DNA of 64,000 bases from Roseisalinus antarcticus (GTDB taxonomy: Bacteria; Pseudomonadota; Alphaproteobacteria; Rhodobacterales; Rhodobacteraceae), in NCBI RefSeq assembly GCF_900172355.1, contig NZ_FWFZ01000002.1, positions 62,001 through 126,000 of the forward strand. The letters are read 5' to 3'. This document shows, piece by piece, positions 63,547-64,000 of the stretch. Position 1 is the stretch's first letter. Each line of letters opens with the position of its first letter. The notes below the pieces were generated by a model. The model worked only from the letters and a program-made list of their open reading frames with translations, was not told where the DNA came from and made no database searches. Both the position numbers and the translations under genes were made by a program.

Positions 63547-63600
63547 TGACGGAGGACGACGCTCGCCGTCAGGTTTACCTGACGGCGAGCGTCGTGCATC
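63547..63600. repeat. Repeat B copy 4: perfect 19 bp hairpin between hemF and hemE
   Basis: Arms ACGACGCTCGCCGTCAGGT (63556-63574) and its exact complement (63577-63595) enclose only TT. It shares GGACGACGCTCGC with the other B copies but has a much longer inner stem and lacks the ATCGCCCC block. Lying between convergent genes, it can end transcription from both sides. Confidence 0.8.
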
Positions 63601-63611
63601 GTCCAGCCGTG

Positions 63612-64000
63612 TCAGGCTGCGACCGTCGCCCTCACCGTATCGATCATCAGGTGCACATTCTCTGGGTCGGCGTCCGGCGTGATGCCGTGGCCGAGATTGA
63701 AGATGTGGGGCCCGCCGGCGAGCGCCTTGACGATCTTGCGCGTCTCGGTCACCAGCGCCTCTCCTCCCGTGACCATGTGCGAGGACGCGAGGTTCCCTTG
63801 CACGCAGCCCCCGGTCTGCACATGCGCCGCGGCCCAATCCGCCGACACGCCATCGTCGAGCGCGATGCATTCCGCGCCGATCTCGGCATGCAGCCCCTCG
63901 TATTTCTCGCCCGCCCCCCGCGGAAAGGCGATGACCGGGATGCCGGGGTGCGCTGCCTTCAGCGCGGCTGTGATCCGGGCGGCGGGCGCCACGGCGTAGC
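63612..64000 (-). CDS. hemE: Uroporphyrinogen decarboxylase, C-terminal part (runs off the window)
   Basis: The last 129 codons of a HemE. The visible part has [43 protein letters not shown] and the C-terminal [20 protein letters not shown], the strongest HemE signature. The enzyme removes four carboxyl groups from uroporphyrinogen III to give coproporphyrinogen III, the substrate of the neighbouring hemF product. The N-terminal two thirds, with the active-site aspartate, are beyond base 64000. Confidence 0.96.
   Translation of the reverse strand, partial: YAVAPAARITAALKAAHPGIPVIAFPRGAGEKYEGLHAEIGAECIALDDGVSADWAAAHVQTGGCVQGNLASSHMVTGGEALVTETRKIVKALAGGPHIFNLGHGITPDADPENVHLMIDTVRATVAA

Noticed and set aside
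60586-63870. 1094-codon minus-strand open frame opposite the methyltransferase, SDR and hemF genes
   Set aside because: Antisense shadow; all three plus-strand genes have full family motifs.

Overview
The window is a GC-rich, gene-dense stretch of an alphaproteobacterial chromosome, almost certainly from the Rhodobacteraceae (roseobacter/Rhodobacter group). The markers are an Mcl1-type malyl-CoA lyase, a TIGR02302/DUF4175 gene after lysA, COQ9 facing rpsU, TrcR (DUF1013), DUF1244, VPxPA-CTERM proteins, a dnaX-ybaB-recR cluster and a small SRP RNA. No phage, integrase, transposase, CRISPR array, tRNA or rRNA was found. About 66 genes and gene remnants are described.

Layout. 1-4.8 kb: argH, a 36-residue lipoprotein, a DUF2834 membrane protein, lysA and the start of a DUF4175 gene form one minus-strand run; a TlpA-like thioredoxin faces argH, and yqgE follows. 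4.9-14.1 kb: a DsbD-alpha-like periplasmic protein, an RND efflux pair, two secreted proteins of unknown function, accA and a VPxPA-CTERM protein. 14.1-18.3 kb: malyl-CoA lyase faces a D-glutamate cassette (dgcN, dgcA, D-amino-acid transaminase). 19-31 kb: DUF1244, N-formylglutamate amidohydrolase, pyruvate kinase, rpmI-rplT, a frameshifted VPxPA-CTERM gene, a class III aminotransferase, and pheS and pheT separated by about 2 kb of poorly understood DNA. 31-40 kb: mscL, a frameshifted YghU-type GST, thioredoxin-like, ExoD, rpsU/COQ9, two oxidoreductases, DUF2189, RNase T2, TrcR. 40-51 kb: recR, ybaB, dnaX, an ankyrin protein, rsgA, SRP RNA, a cyclic-nucleotide phosphodiesterase, nudC, pheA and a membrane cytochrome c. 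52-64 kb: the YejABEF-type peptide importer, a D,D-carboxypeptidase, a HAD hydrolase, clpS, an RsmC-like methyltransferase, an SDR lacking its lysine, hemF and hemE.

Most genes are conserved housekeeping functions. The clearest functional theme is D-amino-acid and peptidoglycan turnover: the dgcN-dgcA-transaminase cassette could consume D-glutamate, while a Yej-type importer next to a SPOR-domain D,D-carboxypeptidase could supply or remodel muropeptides. This link is inference. The most unusual DNA is a set of three dispersed intergenic repeat families: A has six copies, B has four copies with compensatory stem changes, and C has two copies of a 22-24 bp perfect palindrome. They sit at gene 3' ends or against start codons. 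Two genes are broken by single-base changes in homopolymer runs, which may be real or sequence errors.
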